Source of the DNA: Lentibacillus persicus
GTDB lineage: Bacteria > Bacillota > Bacilli > Bacillales > Amphibacillaceae
Length of the DNA stretch: 64,000 nucleotides
Reading direction: 5' to 3'
Assembly: GCF_900112705.1 (NCBI RefSeq)
Contig: NZ_FOMR01000004.1
Coordinates: forward strand, 248,001-312,000
A program made the position numbers and the translations under genes. The notes below the pieces were generated by a model. That model saw only the letters and a list, made by a program, of their open reading frames with translations, did no database searches and was not told the DNA's origin. Positions 24,898 to 32,977 of the stretch are shown in pieces; positions within the stretch are counted from its first letter, which is position 1; every line of letters starts with the position of its first letter.

Positions 24898-25350
24898 ACC
24901 TCCCAATATTGCCTTTATCATGCTGGTTGTTTGGCCACTGTCAAAAAAGACGTATAGGAACAGATAAACCATAACACCAGTCACTGCACTAAAAAACCAA
25001 ATGATGGCGGTGGCAGGACCAATTTTTTGATGAATTCTTATTTTCCGTTTGAGTGCCAATGTGATTGTCACAACCCCGAATATGGCACCTGTGGTAGCTA
25101 AGGTGATATGGAAAATCAAAAATATTGTGTAGTAGATTTTCAGGTCTTCCGGACCGCCAAAGCTTGTGTTGCCAATAAATACAGTTCTGGATACATAAAT
25201 GATAAAAAATAGCAGAGCACTAATTGCTGCAGAAATCATCGTTTTCTTATGTGCTGATGCTTTCCCTTTCATAATAAAGCGCCAACCGACTGCCACCAGA
25301 ACGGCACTTATTATGATAAATAGCGTACTTATTGTGGGGAGTAACGGCAT
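24895..25350 (-). CDS. DUF420 membrane protein, CtaM/YozB-like oxidase assembly factor
   Basis: 151 aa with four hydrophobic helices and the DUF420 pattern: SAHKKTMISAAISALLFFIIYVSR, HITLATTGAIFG, KIGPATAIIWFFSAVTGVMVYL, each helix carrying a histidine near its end (SAHKK, FHITLA, IHQKIG). In Staphylococcus aureus the DUF420 protein CtaM is needed for maturation of aa3-type oxidases. Lying just downstream of ctaG, it fits an accessory role for the caa3 oxidase here. ATG at 25348-25350. In B. subtilis the homologue YozB is elsewhere. Confidence 0.8.
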   Translation of the reverse strand: MPLLPTISTLFIIISAVLVAVGWRFIMKGKASAHKKTMISAAISALLFFIIYVSRTVFIGNTSFGGPEDLKIYYTIFLIFHITLATTGAIFGVVTITLALKRKIRIHQKIGPATAIIWFFSAVTGVMVYLFLYVFFDSGQTTSMIKAILGG

Positions 25351-25433
25351 ATGAAAAATTCCTTTCCTTTCTCTTCGTCTAGTCTATAACCAACCATATT
25401 AAGGCATCCGTTAATTCATAACCTAATGAATGA

Positions 25434-25468
25434 TAAAAAACAGGGGCTCCTCCTTTCTTAAGGACCCC
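25434..25468 (-). terminator. Terminator after ctaG
   Basis: GGGG/CCCC-based stem (25443-25446 with 25465-25468, inner CCTT/AAGG) followed by TTTTTT on the minus strand. Confidence 0.7.
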
Positions 25469-25485
25469 GCTATATTTTTATAATT

Positions 25486-26391
25486 TTATTCGCTTGAATT
25501 TGCAGGCAGTGGATCTACACGCAAACTTTCTGATGTAAACCATTTAAAGAAAACACGTCCCAATATGATGCCATATGTGATTTCCTGCATTATTTTCATA
25601 ATTATACCGCCTAATTGCTGATCCTCCAGTGTGGACATAGGAGAGAACATCTCCGGTCCAGAAATAGCTGGTGTCAACCCTTGCAAAACACCTGTAGGCA
25701 CACAAAGCGCCAGCGCTTGAAGCCACGCCCCATCCTGCGTGTAAGCTGCATAAACCGGTGTATCTGCAAAAATAATCAAAACACACGCAGGCGTTATAAG
25801 TACACTGTTGGCAAAAATATAAAATATTTTACCCAAAGGCGAAATACGATCAAATTCCTTTAGAGGCGTCAAGATTGGCCACCATACAATAAAAGCGGCA
25901 ATCAATATAATGACGGATATGGAAGAATGCGCTGCTTGCGACGACTTAGCAAAATCAAAAATCGCCGGCAAATGATAGAGCGAAAAAAGTGTATTAAATA
26001 ATAATAAAGAGATGAGCGGTATAGAAAGAAACTTCAGAACCGGCTGGACAACCGGACGGTACACCATTTTCTTCCATAGCCAAGTTGGAATACCTTTTAT
26101 AATAAAGATCGGAAACACAATGTAGTACAGTGCCATTTGAATCATGTGTGCCGTCAGCATTATATGTGATAATAAATCGACGGGGCCGCCTTTAACTGCA
26201 TAAAGAATGACAAGTCCTCCATAGAAAAAGAACTGCTGCAGCCCAGTAGGACCGGCTTCTCCTTTTCCCCCAAACTTATGACGATAGGGTCCAGTGATCA
26301 TAAAATATAACAAAGCAATCCCTAAAACAAATAAAAGATAATAGGGACTCCATAATGCACGAAATCCGAATATTTGAAGTTCGAGCCACAT
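25486..26391 (-). CDS. ctaG: CtaG, cytochrome c oxidase assembly protein (caa3_CtaG family)
   Basis: 301 aa from ATG 26389-26391, which has GGAG 9 bases upstream; an ATG at 26430 has no ribosome site. Polytopic membrane protein with about seven helices and the family motifs FGFRALWSPYYL, LSHIMLTAHMIQMALYYIVFP (with conserved histidines) and DQQLGGIIMKIMQEITYG. CtaG proteins of this family are needed for caa3 oxidase formation, probably through copper delivery. It closes the ctaBCDEFG run about 220 bases after ctaF, behind the ctaF terminator; a TATAAT near 26443 may give separate transcription. Confidence 0.92.
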   Translation of the reverse strand: MWLELQIFGFRALWSPYYLLFVLGIALLYFMITGPYRHKFGGKGEAGPTGLQQFFFYGGLVILYAVKGGPVDLLSHIMLTAHMIQMALYYIVFPIFIIKGIPTWLWKKMVYRPVVQPVLKFLSIPLISLLLFNTLFSLYHLPAIFDFAKSSQAAHSSISVIILIAAFIVWWPILTPLKEFDRISPLGKIFYIFANSVLITPACVLIIFADTPVYAAYTQDGAWLQALALCVPTGVLQGLTPAISGPEMFSPMSTLEDQQLGGIIMKIMQEITYGIILGRVFFKWFTSESLRVDPLPANSSE

Positions 26392-26570
26392 AAAAACCCA
26401 CTCCATATACTTATACAAATTATATTTCATTCTATATTATAACGCATTTAGCACTACTGCACATAATCATATGTGACAAATTAAAAACAAATCCCTGCCC
26501 GCTGGAGGCATACCTAATGATATTTCCAGTAGAATGCGAAACAAAAATAAACAACAAGTGCAAATCAAAA

Positions 26571-26603
26571 AAGACCGGGTCGGCACGGTACCGACCCGGT
26601 CTT
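26571..26603 (-). terminator. Terminator after ctaF
   Basis: Thirteen-base-pair GC-rich perfect stem AAGACCGGGTCGG/CCGACCCGGTCTT followed by CTTTTTTG on the minus strand. A very stable terminator that ends the ctaCDEF transcript before ctaG. Confidence 0.92.
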
Positions 26604-26612
26604 CTTAAATAA

Positions 26613-26936
26613 TTACCACCACGAAATGACACCAAGTCCAGCAAGTGTCAATACGGCAGCCCATATACCGCCGTACATCATCACAGCAGGCATATCGTGA
26701 CCTTTGTCTTTCATATGCATGAAATAGTATAACTGAAAACCTACTTGAACAAGCGCCAATACAATGATGATAGGAATGACGAACATGGCGTCCATCACGC
26801 CTGTCGCTACGATAACAAAAGCAATAATTGTAAACAAAATCATTAATGCAAAGGTTATGAGCTGTTTTTGCATCTCTTCTTTATTTTTTTGCTTTTGGAA
26901 TGAATCAGCTTTATTGGAATTGGTGTTATCTGCCAT
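26613..26936 (-). CDS. ctaF: CtaF, cytochrome c oxidase subunit IV
   Basis: 107 aa small subunit of the caa3 oxidase: a polar N-terminus (KNKEEMQKQL), then three membrane helices (about 28-48, 51-73 with QLYYFMHMKDKGHD after it, and 86-105). Subunit IV stabilises the heme-copper core. Three bases separate it from ctaE. Ends with the strong terminator at 26571-26603. Confidence 0.95.
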   Translation of the reverse strand: MADNTNSNKADSFQKQKNKEEMQKQLITFALMILFTIIAFVIVATGVMDAMFVIPIIIVLALVQVGFQLYYFMHMKDKGHDMPAVMMYGGIWAAVLTLAGLGVISWW

Positions 26937-26939
26937 TGA

Positions 26940-27563
26940 TTAACCCACCTTTCCCATCAGGTATACAACAGTGAAGATGAATACCCAAATAACATCGATA
27001 AAGTGCCAGTACAAACTGAATGTATAGAACTTCGGAGCATTATACAAGTTTAAACCACGCTTTGCATTACGGACCATAATCGCAATCAACCAAGCCAGAC
27101 CAAAGGTTACGTGACCACCATGGAATCCAACTAACGTATAGAAAGCAGAGCCAAATGCAGATGAGCGGAACGTGAAATCATAGTCAACAATATAATGCGT
27201 GAACTCATAGATCTCAAGTGCCAGGAATGCAAACCCAAGGATAGCAGTTATTCCCAGCCATAATTGCATCTTTTTAAAATCATTACTTTTCATATGGTAC
27301 ATTGCATAAACACTTGTTAAAGAACTTGTTAAAAGGAGCATCGTCATAATGAATACAAGTTCCAGCCCAAACAGTTCATTCGCAGTCGGACCATCAGCTG
27401 TCGAATTTCGCAGTGCAATGTAAGTACCAAACAAACTTGCGAAAAGAACCGTTTCACCACCGAGGAAGAACCAAAAACCCAGAAATTTGTTTTTGCCTTC
27501 CAAGGTGGCTTTTTCAGGTTCATTTGGCATTGTTTCAGGGTTCAAGGAATGATCATGACTCAT
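26940..27563 (-). CDS. ctaE: CtaE, cytochrome c oxidase subunit III
   Basis: 207 aa from ATG 27561-27563 with GGAGG inside the end of ctaD; an earlier in-frame start would overlap ctaD by 54 bases. Five helices, with FWFFLGGETVLFASLFGTY, ALEIYEFTHYIVDYDFTF, GFHGGHVTFGLAWL and YWHFIDVIWVFIFTVVYL, all typical for subunit III. The start stands one base after the ctaD stop, so translation is likely coupled. Confidence 0.96.
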   Translation of the reverse strand: MSHDHSLNPETMPNEPEKATLEGKNKFLGFWFFLGGETVLFASLFGTYIALRNSTADGPTANELFGLELVFIMTMLLLTSSLTSVYAMYHMKSNDFKKMQLWLGITAILGFAFLALEIYEFTHYIVDYDFTFRSSAFGSAFYTLVGFHGGHVTFGLAWLIAIMVRNAKRGLNLYNAPKFYTFSLYWHFIDVIWVFIFTVVYLMGKVG

Positions 27564-27564
27564 A

Positions 27565-29418
27565 TTAGTCAGCCTCCCTTTCCAGTTCGACTTTTGGTAT
27601 ATGATAGCCGTGGTCATCTTTCAATGACCGGATCAGCATACATACTAATGTCATGGCCATTCCGCCAAACAATAAAATGTACGCCCAGTTATAGTCAACC
27701 TGATAAATGAAACCGAAACCGGCGATAAACAAACCAACTGACATCAAAAATGGCAGGATTGATGAGTTAGGCATATGAATGTCATCCAGCGGTTCTGCAG
27801 GTGTGACATGGCCTTTTCCTTCTGTTTTCTCGATCCAAAGCGGATCAAGTCCTCTGACAAGCGGTGTCTGTTTAAAGTTATAATGCGGAGGCGGGGAAGC
27901 AATCGTCCACTCAAGTGTACGGCCATCCCAAGGATCAGCCACCGCTTTCTCACCTTTAACAGCGGTATAAACAACGTTAACAAGCATTACAATGACACCA
28001 AACGCCATAAAGAAAGCGCCAATTGTACTAATTAAGTTTCCAGTATCAAGTCCTTGACCTTCCAGGAATACCCAGTAACGACGCGGCATACCCATCAAGC
28101 CGAGGAAATGCTGAATAAAGAACGTCAGGTGGAAACCGATAAAGAACGTCCAGAATGTCAACTTACCCATACCTTCATGCAGGACACGTCCGAACATCTT
28201 CGGCCACCAGTAATGAAGACCTGCCAAAATACCAAATACAACACCACCAACAATAACGTAGTGGAAGTGTGCTACAACGAAATACGTATCATGGTACTGG
28301 TAGTCAGCAACAACTGATGCAACCATAACACCGGTCATCCCCCCGATTGTAAATGAAGGAATAAACCCAAGTGCCCAGAGCATTGCCGAATTAATTTCAA
28401 TCCGACCGCCCCACATCGTGGCCAGCCAGTTAAAGATTTTAATACCTGTTGGCACCGCAATTGCCATTGTGGCAATGGCAAAGATTGAGTTCGCTACAGG
28501 GCCGAGACCAACTGTAAACATATGGTGAGCCCAGACCATGAAGCCTAGGAATGCAATCAAAATCGTTGCAAATACCATTGCTGTATAACCGAACAACCGT
28601 TTCTTGGAATACGTTGCGATAACATCACTGAATATACCAAAAGCCGGTAAAATCAAAATATAAACTTCCGGGTGTCCAAATATCCAGAATAAATGCTGCC
28701 AGATAATGGAGTTACCACCTAAACCAACATCAAAAAATGCTGAACCAAACATACGGTCAAACATTAACAAGAACAAACCAATTGTTAATGCCGGAAATGC
28801 AAACAAAATCAGTGTGCTTGTTACAAACGTTGTCCATGAAAACAATGGCATACGCATGTATGTCATACCAGGCGCCCGCATGTTAATAATGGTCACCAGA
28901 AAGTTAATCCCTGACATCAGTGTTCCGGCCCCGGTAATCTGGAGTCCAAGTACATAGAAGTCAACCCCGTGGCCCGGAGATGTCACCGATAACGGTGTGT
29001 AAGCTGTCCACCCCGCATCAGGTGCTCCTCCCAGAAACCAGCTTAGGTTCAATAGTATACCGCCAAGTATAAACAACCATACCCCTAATGCATTCAAGAA
29101 CGGGAACGCAACATCCCTGGCACCAATTTGAAGCGGCACAACCGCATTCATTAAAGCAAATATGAGCGGCATGGCTGCCAGAAATATCATGGTGGTACCA
29201 TGCATTGTTAAAAGCTCGTTATAAAAACCTGCACTGACAAAGTCATTTTCAGGCTTTATCAATTGGATACGAATAGCCATGGCTTCGAGTCCGCCAAGCA
29301 GGAAGAAAAAACCACCGCCTATGAGGTACAAATGCGCAATTTTTTTATGGTCGACTGTTGTCAGGTAATCCCACAATACTTCGCCGAAACCTCTTTTTTG
29401 AGAAGCTACTGTACTCAA
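27565..29418 (-). CDS. ctaD: CtaD, cytochrome c oxidase subunit I
   Basis: 617 aa catalytic core of the caa3-type heme-copper oxidase, reducing O2 and pumping protons. Metal ligands are all present: His73 (MHGTTM, low-spin heme a), His249/Tyr253 in HPEVY (CuB and the cross-linked tyrosine), His298-His299 (WAHHMF, CuB), His384 and His386 (VAHFHYV, heme a3 and heme a). A1/A2-type features of Bacillus caa3, with a long C-terminal extension. ATG 29416-29418. Middle of ctaCDEF. Confidence 0.97.
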   Translation of the reverse strand: MSTVASQKRGFGEVLWDYLTTVDHKKIAHLYLIGGGFFFLLGGLEAMAIRIQLIKPENDFVSAGFYNELLTMHGTTMIFLAAMPLIFALMNAVVPLQIGARDVAFPFLNALGVWLFILGGILLNLSWFLGGAPDAGWTAYTPLSVTSPGHGVDFYVLGLQITGAGTLMSGINFLVTIINMRAPGMTYMRMPLFSWTTFVTSTLILFAFPALTIGLFLLMFDRMFGSAFFDVGLGGNSIIWQHLFWIFGHPEVYILILPAFGIFSDVIATYSKKRLFGYTAMVFATILIAFLGFMVWAHHMFTVGLGPVANSIFAIATMAIAVPTGIKIFNWLATMWGGRIEINSAMLWALGFIPSFTIGGMTGVMVASVVADYQYHDTYFVVAHFHYVIVGGVVFGILAGLHYWWPKMFGRVLHEGMGKLTFWTFFIGFHLTFFIQHFLGLMGMPRRYWVFLEGQGLDTGNLISTIGAFFMAFGVIVMLVNVVYTAVKGEKAVADPWDGRTLEWTIASPPPHYNFKQTPLVRGLDPLWIEKTEGKGHVTPAEPLDDIHMPNSSILPFLMSVGLFIAGFGFIYQVDYNWAYILLFGGMAMTLVCMLIRSLKDDHGYHIPKVELEREAD

Positions 29419-29451
29419 AATATTAACCTCCCTTTATAATTTTCCACCCTT

Positions 29452-30507
29452 TTATTCAGTGCCTGCACTCTCAGGCGTGATTTCCGACGGTTCCAATTGC
29501 ATCAAGTATTCCGCAATTTTACCCGCGTCATCCTCAGATACTTCAGGATAGTTGCCGGTCATTTTGTTCCCCGGCTTCATTGATTCAGGATCCATAATCC
29601 ATTGAACCAGATTTTCTTTTGTCATATCCTCAACCCCTGCAAGCGTTGACCGATCACCAAAGTTAGTTAGGTTCGGGCCAATTTGTGCCGGTGACGAACC
29701 AATCGCATGACAGGACATACAATTATTCTCCTGGAATAAAGACTGGCCTTCCTGTGCGACTGTGCTCTCTGGCTCAGCTTCAGGGTCAACGTTCTGCATA
29801 TCCTCTACCCACTGATCAAATTCTTCCTGGCTTACAGCAATGACTTTAAAGTCCATAAGTGAGTGAGAAGGACCGCAGAATTCTGCGCATTTACCCCAAT
29901 AGACACCCTCTTCTTGTGCTTCAATATACATCGTGTTTTCGTTTTCCGGGTTCACATCCATTTTACCTGCAATCGTAGGCACCCAGAATGAGTGAATAAC
30001 ATCGGAAGACATCATATTTAAGTAGACTCTTTCACCAACCGGGACATATAAGTCCTGACTTGTTTGTATTTCTTGACCTTCGTAGTTAAAGTGCCACCAA
30101 TACTGATTACCGGTCACTTCAACATTAAGGCTGTCGCTTGCAGCAGATTCATCTGCTAAATCAAATGTGGCCGTTATCGTAGGCACTGCAATGATTAAAA
30201 GTAAAATGATTGGAATAATTGTCCAGACTGTTTCCAACGTTTTATTACCTTCAACTTGCTTTGGAATAAAGTCTTCCTGACCTTTCTTTTTACGATAACG
30301 GATCAGGACAATTGTATAAACAATCATTACGATAGCCAGTACAAACAGCATGATAACGGTAGTCAGGATGATTAAGTATAGTGATTGGTCAGCCCCATAG
30401 CCTTTTGGATCCAGGGCTGTAAGATTCTCTTTACCGCATGCAGAAAGAACAATTGCTGTTAAACCTAATAATGCAAAAGCCCGGAGTTTTCCCATCCAAC
30501 CTTTCAT
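29452..30507 (-). CDS. ctaC: CtaC, cytochrome caa3 oxidase subunit II with fused cytochrome c
   Basis: 351 aa lipoprotein: lipobox LSAC with Cys24, two membrane helices (about 43-70 and 92-112), a cupredoxin domain with the CuA ligands His172, Cys207, Cys211, His215 and Met218 (CAEFCGPSHSLMDF), and a C-terminal cytochrome c domain with CMSCH (263-267) and a likely axial Met near 316. The fused heme c defines a caa3 oxidase that takes electrons from cytochrome c. ATG 30505-30507 behind AGAGGT. Confidence 0.97.
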   Translation of the reverse strand: MKGWMGKLRAFALLGLTAIVLSACGKENLTALDPKGYGADQSLYLIILTTVIMLFVLAIVMIVYTIVLIRYRKKKGQEDFIPKQVEGNKTLETVWTIIPIILLLIIAVPTITATFDLADESAASDSLNVEVTGNQYWWHFNYEGQEIQTSQDLYVPVGERVYLNMMSSDVIHSFWVPTIAGKMDVNPENENTMYIEAQEEGVYWGKCAEFCGPSHSLMDFKVIAVSQEEFDQWVEDMQNVDPEAEPESTVAQEGQSLFQENNCMSCHAIGSSPAQIGPNLTNFGDRSTLAGVEDMTKENLVQWIMDPESMKPGNKMTGNYPEVSEDDAGKIAEYLMQLEPSEITPESAGTE

Positions 30508-30569
30508 ATGTTCTTACCTCTCTTTCTTTTGATGAATTATTATAGATTTTTGTAATCATTTGACTCAGC

Positions 30570-31511
30570 TTAACCAAAGGGGAATTCAAGTGTCACAAGT
30601 ACCATCGTCAAGAATAAAATCGTTAAATAGTTCAATGAATAAATAAATATCCGGTTTGCCCATTTCAGATCATTCTTAGTGAAAAAACCGCTGATACCTA
30701 ATACCAGCCAACCAGCATTCAGGATCATTGCAATGATTAAAAAAGCTGTACCCAGTGACGCCATAAAAAATGGGAGTGGCAGTAAACATGCAATATACAC
30801 GACGATTTGTCGTTTGGTCATCCCAAAGCCATGGACTGCAGGCAGCATTGGTATAGCAGCAGCTTTATACTCATCGGTTTTTTTCATAGCAAGTGCCAGA
30901 AAATGAGGTGTCTGCCATATAAACATAATTAAAAATAGCACAAAAGCTGTCGTGTGGAGCCCGGGATCAACTGCCGCCCATCCAATAACAGGCGGGACAG
31001 CCCCTGAAAAACTGCCGACTGCTGTGTTTAGTGTATACCTCCGTTTGGACCATATGGTGTAGAAAACAACATAAATAAACCAGCCTGAAAAAGCAATTAA
31101 AGCTGCTTCAATCGTGGTCAGCGTCAAGAGGACCAAACCGAGGGCGGTTGATAAAATCCCCATTGTAAGAGCACGATTCAAAGATATGCTTCCGGTTACG
31201 GTCGGACGTTTTTTTGTCCGTGACATAACAGGATCGATATCAGCATCATACCAATTATTCATAATACACCCGCCTGAAACAACCAGAGCAGTCCCTGCCA
31301 TCGTCAAGAGGAAGATATCCCAATTAGCAATAAAAGAGGCATTTATAAAGTGTATCGCCAGCCAGAAACCGGCGAATGTTGTAATTAAATTTGAATTTAC
31401 AATCCCGACTTTTGTTAATGCCTTAAGATCTGCAAAAAATGTCGCAGCCTTACTCTTACTGACATCGGGTTTATCAATAATTGGTGAAGAGGTAGTCTCC
31501 ACTTTATCCAT
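30570..31511 (-). CDS. ctaB: CtaB, protoheme IX farnesyltransferase (heme O synthase)
   Basis: UbiA-family prenyltransferase making heme O from heme B in the membrane, the first step to heme A. About nine helices and the two Asp-rich motifs: NNWYDADIDPVMSRTKKRP (about 87-105) and KKTDEYKAAAIPML later. I favour ATG 31509-31511 (313 aa), 9 bases after GGGGGG; an ATG three codons upstream is too close to that site. Leads the ctaBCDEFG run, divergent from ctaA across about 500 bases. Confidence 0.95.
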   Translation of the reverse strand: MDKVETTSSPIIDKPDVSKSKAATFFADLKALTKVGIVNSNLITTFAGFWLAIHFINASFIANWDIFLLTMAGTALVVSGGCIMNNWYDADIDPVMSRTKKRPTVTGSISLNRALTMGILSTALGLVLLTLTTIEAALIAFSGWFIYVVFYTIWSKRRYTLNTAVGSFSGAVPPVIGWAAVDPGLHTTAFVLFLIMFIWQTPHFLALAMKKTDEYKAAAIPMLPAVHGFGMTKRQIVVYIACLLPLPFFMASLGTAFLIIAMILNAGWLVLGISGFFTKNDLKWANRIFIYSLNYLTILFLTMVLVTLEFPFG

Positions 31512-32014
31512 TTCCTTCATCCCCCCTTTTTATCCCAATCAAAAGGCTCCTGGTAATAAATCACTTGCATACTGCTTATCATACCTCGTAGCGCCCGAAA
31601 GTATCCTGCACACTAACCCAATTGTAACATGGATTAAAATTACATTCTATTTTATCACATTTTTCACGATCCTCATGTTGCACTTGTCACATTAGTAAGT
31701 TTCCACAAAGTAAATGTGACAAATTTGTGAAAAAGTTGCCGAAAATAAAATGAAAGGCTAAAAAGCCTTTGCAAAAAATCACATTTAATGTATACAGGCC
31801 TCCATGACTTCGGGTTTTAAGGCATGAATGCCAGCAAATATCCCCTACAATATTTCTAGCAAACAACGCACAACAATGCAAGGGTTTTTTACATTTCAAT
31901 AGTGAAAACAGATTAAACGTCATTAAACGTTAATAAATTTTAGTTGAAGCATTTAAATACGCATATTATGATATATACGTGGAGGATAACTCGAAATAAA
32001 GCGAGGCAATTGTT
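31512..32014. promoter_or_regulatory. Divergent ctaB-ctaA control region
   Basis: About 500 bases without a gene. On the plus strand a good promoter for ctaA: TTGAAG (31944-31949), 17 bases, TATGAT (31967-31972). Near the middle, TTTGTGAAA (31724-31732, plus) and TTTGTGGAA (31702-31710, minus) resemble the ResD-binding pattern TTTGTGAAT; ResD is known to activate ctaA and ctaB in B. subtilis from this region. A small AAAGGCT/AGCCTTT hairpin lies at about 31754-31771. No clear ctaB promoter was found. Confidence 0.5.
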
Positions 32015-32932
32015 ATGATTAGAATTTTAAAGTGGCTCTCTGTAGTTGCTTCCTTGGGGATGGTGTTTGTTTTAATTGGGGGAGCTCTTGTGACAAAAAC
32101 CGGCTCCGGTTTAGGGTGCGGGGAAAGCTGGCCGCTATGCGAAGGGCAGTTTTTGCCGAAAAATATTACACCTGAACTCGTAATAGAATTGAGCCACCGT
32201 CTTGTATCAGCCACAATGGGCGTCGTCGTTCTGGCATTATCAATTTTGTCATGGATTGTCTTCGGACATGTGCGTGAAGTAAAATTCCTGTCATTCATGT
32301 CTTCATTTTTTCTGATTCTGCAAGCATTGATTGGGGCAGCAGCTGTCATGTGGAATCAGTCCGACATTGTAATGGCAACCCACTTCGGGATATCGCTTAT
32401 CTCTTTTGCGGCGGTATTTTTGCTGATGCTGATAATTTTTGAAATCGATAAAAAGTTTGACGCACCGTCACTAATTATTCACAAGAAACACCGGGTTGAG
32501 ATATATGCCATCACGATCTATACAATGGCTGTTGTTTACACAGGTGCTCTGGTGCGGCACGTTGAAGCTAATTTGGTCTGCGGTGGCTGGCCATTTTGCA
32601 ATAATAACGCGCCATTGGCATTTTCAAACTATAGCGTTGAACAATGGATCCAAATGGGACACAGGTTAGCAGCGGCGTTGCTATTTGTTTGGACTATAAT
32701 TCTCGCCATCAGGCTTGTCAGGCACTACCGTGATCACCACATTATGTACTGGGGCTGGATAGTAACGGCTTCACTCATAGCACTACAGGTGTTTTTCGGT
32801 GCCATGATTATATTTACCATGCTTAACCTTGGTATTGCTTTGATGCACGCACTTATCATCTCACTCTACTTTGCAATGCTGACTTATTTCGTATTGCTTT
32901 CATCCAGAAGTGCCCATTATGAAAAAGGGTAA
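32015..32932 (+). CDS. ctaA: CtaA, heme A synthase
   Basis: Membrane monooxygenase oxidising the C8 methyl of heme O to a formyl, giving heme A for CtaD. 305 aa with eight helices in two homologous halves; each half has an extracellular cysteine pair (GCGESWPLC at about 34-42 and CGGWPFC at about 189-195) and heme-binding histidines (ELSHRLVSA, THFGISL, MGHRLAAAL, LMHALII). ATG 32015 with GAGG 9 bases upstream and a sigma-A promoter about 45 bases upstream. Ends in a terminator shared with pycA. Confidence 0.96.
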   Translation: MIRILKWLSVVASLGMVFVLIGGALVTKTGSGLGCGESWPLCEGQFLPKNITPELVIELSHRLVSATMGVVVLALSILSWIVFGHVREVKFLSFMSSFFLILQALIGAAAVMWNQSDIVMATHFGISLISFAAVFLLMLIIFEIDKKFDAPSLIIHKKHRVEIYAITIYTMAVVYTGALVRHVEANLVCGGWPFCNNNAPLAFSNYSVEQWIQMGHRLAAALLFVWTIILAIRLVRHYRDHHIMYWGWIVTASLIALQVFFGAMIIFTMLNLGIALMHALIISLYFAMLTYFVLLSSRSAHYEKG

Positions 32933-32957
32933 CGGCATAAAGACCGTTACCCTTTTT
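32922..32957. terminator. Two-way terminator between ctaA and pycA
   Basis: Stem GGGTAACGG/CCGTTACCC (32927-32935 with 32944-32952) with T-runs in both directions; the stem includes the ctaA stop codon. Confidence 0.9.
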
Positions 32958-32977
32958 CTTTTTCCTTTGTTCCCCCT

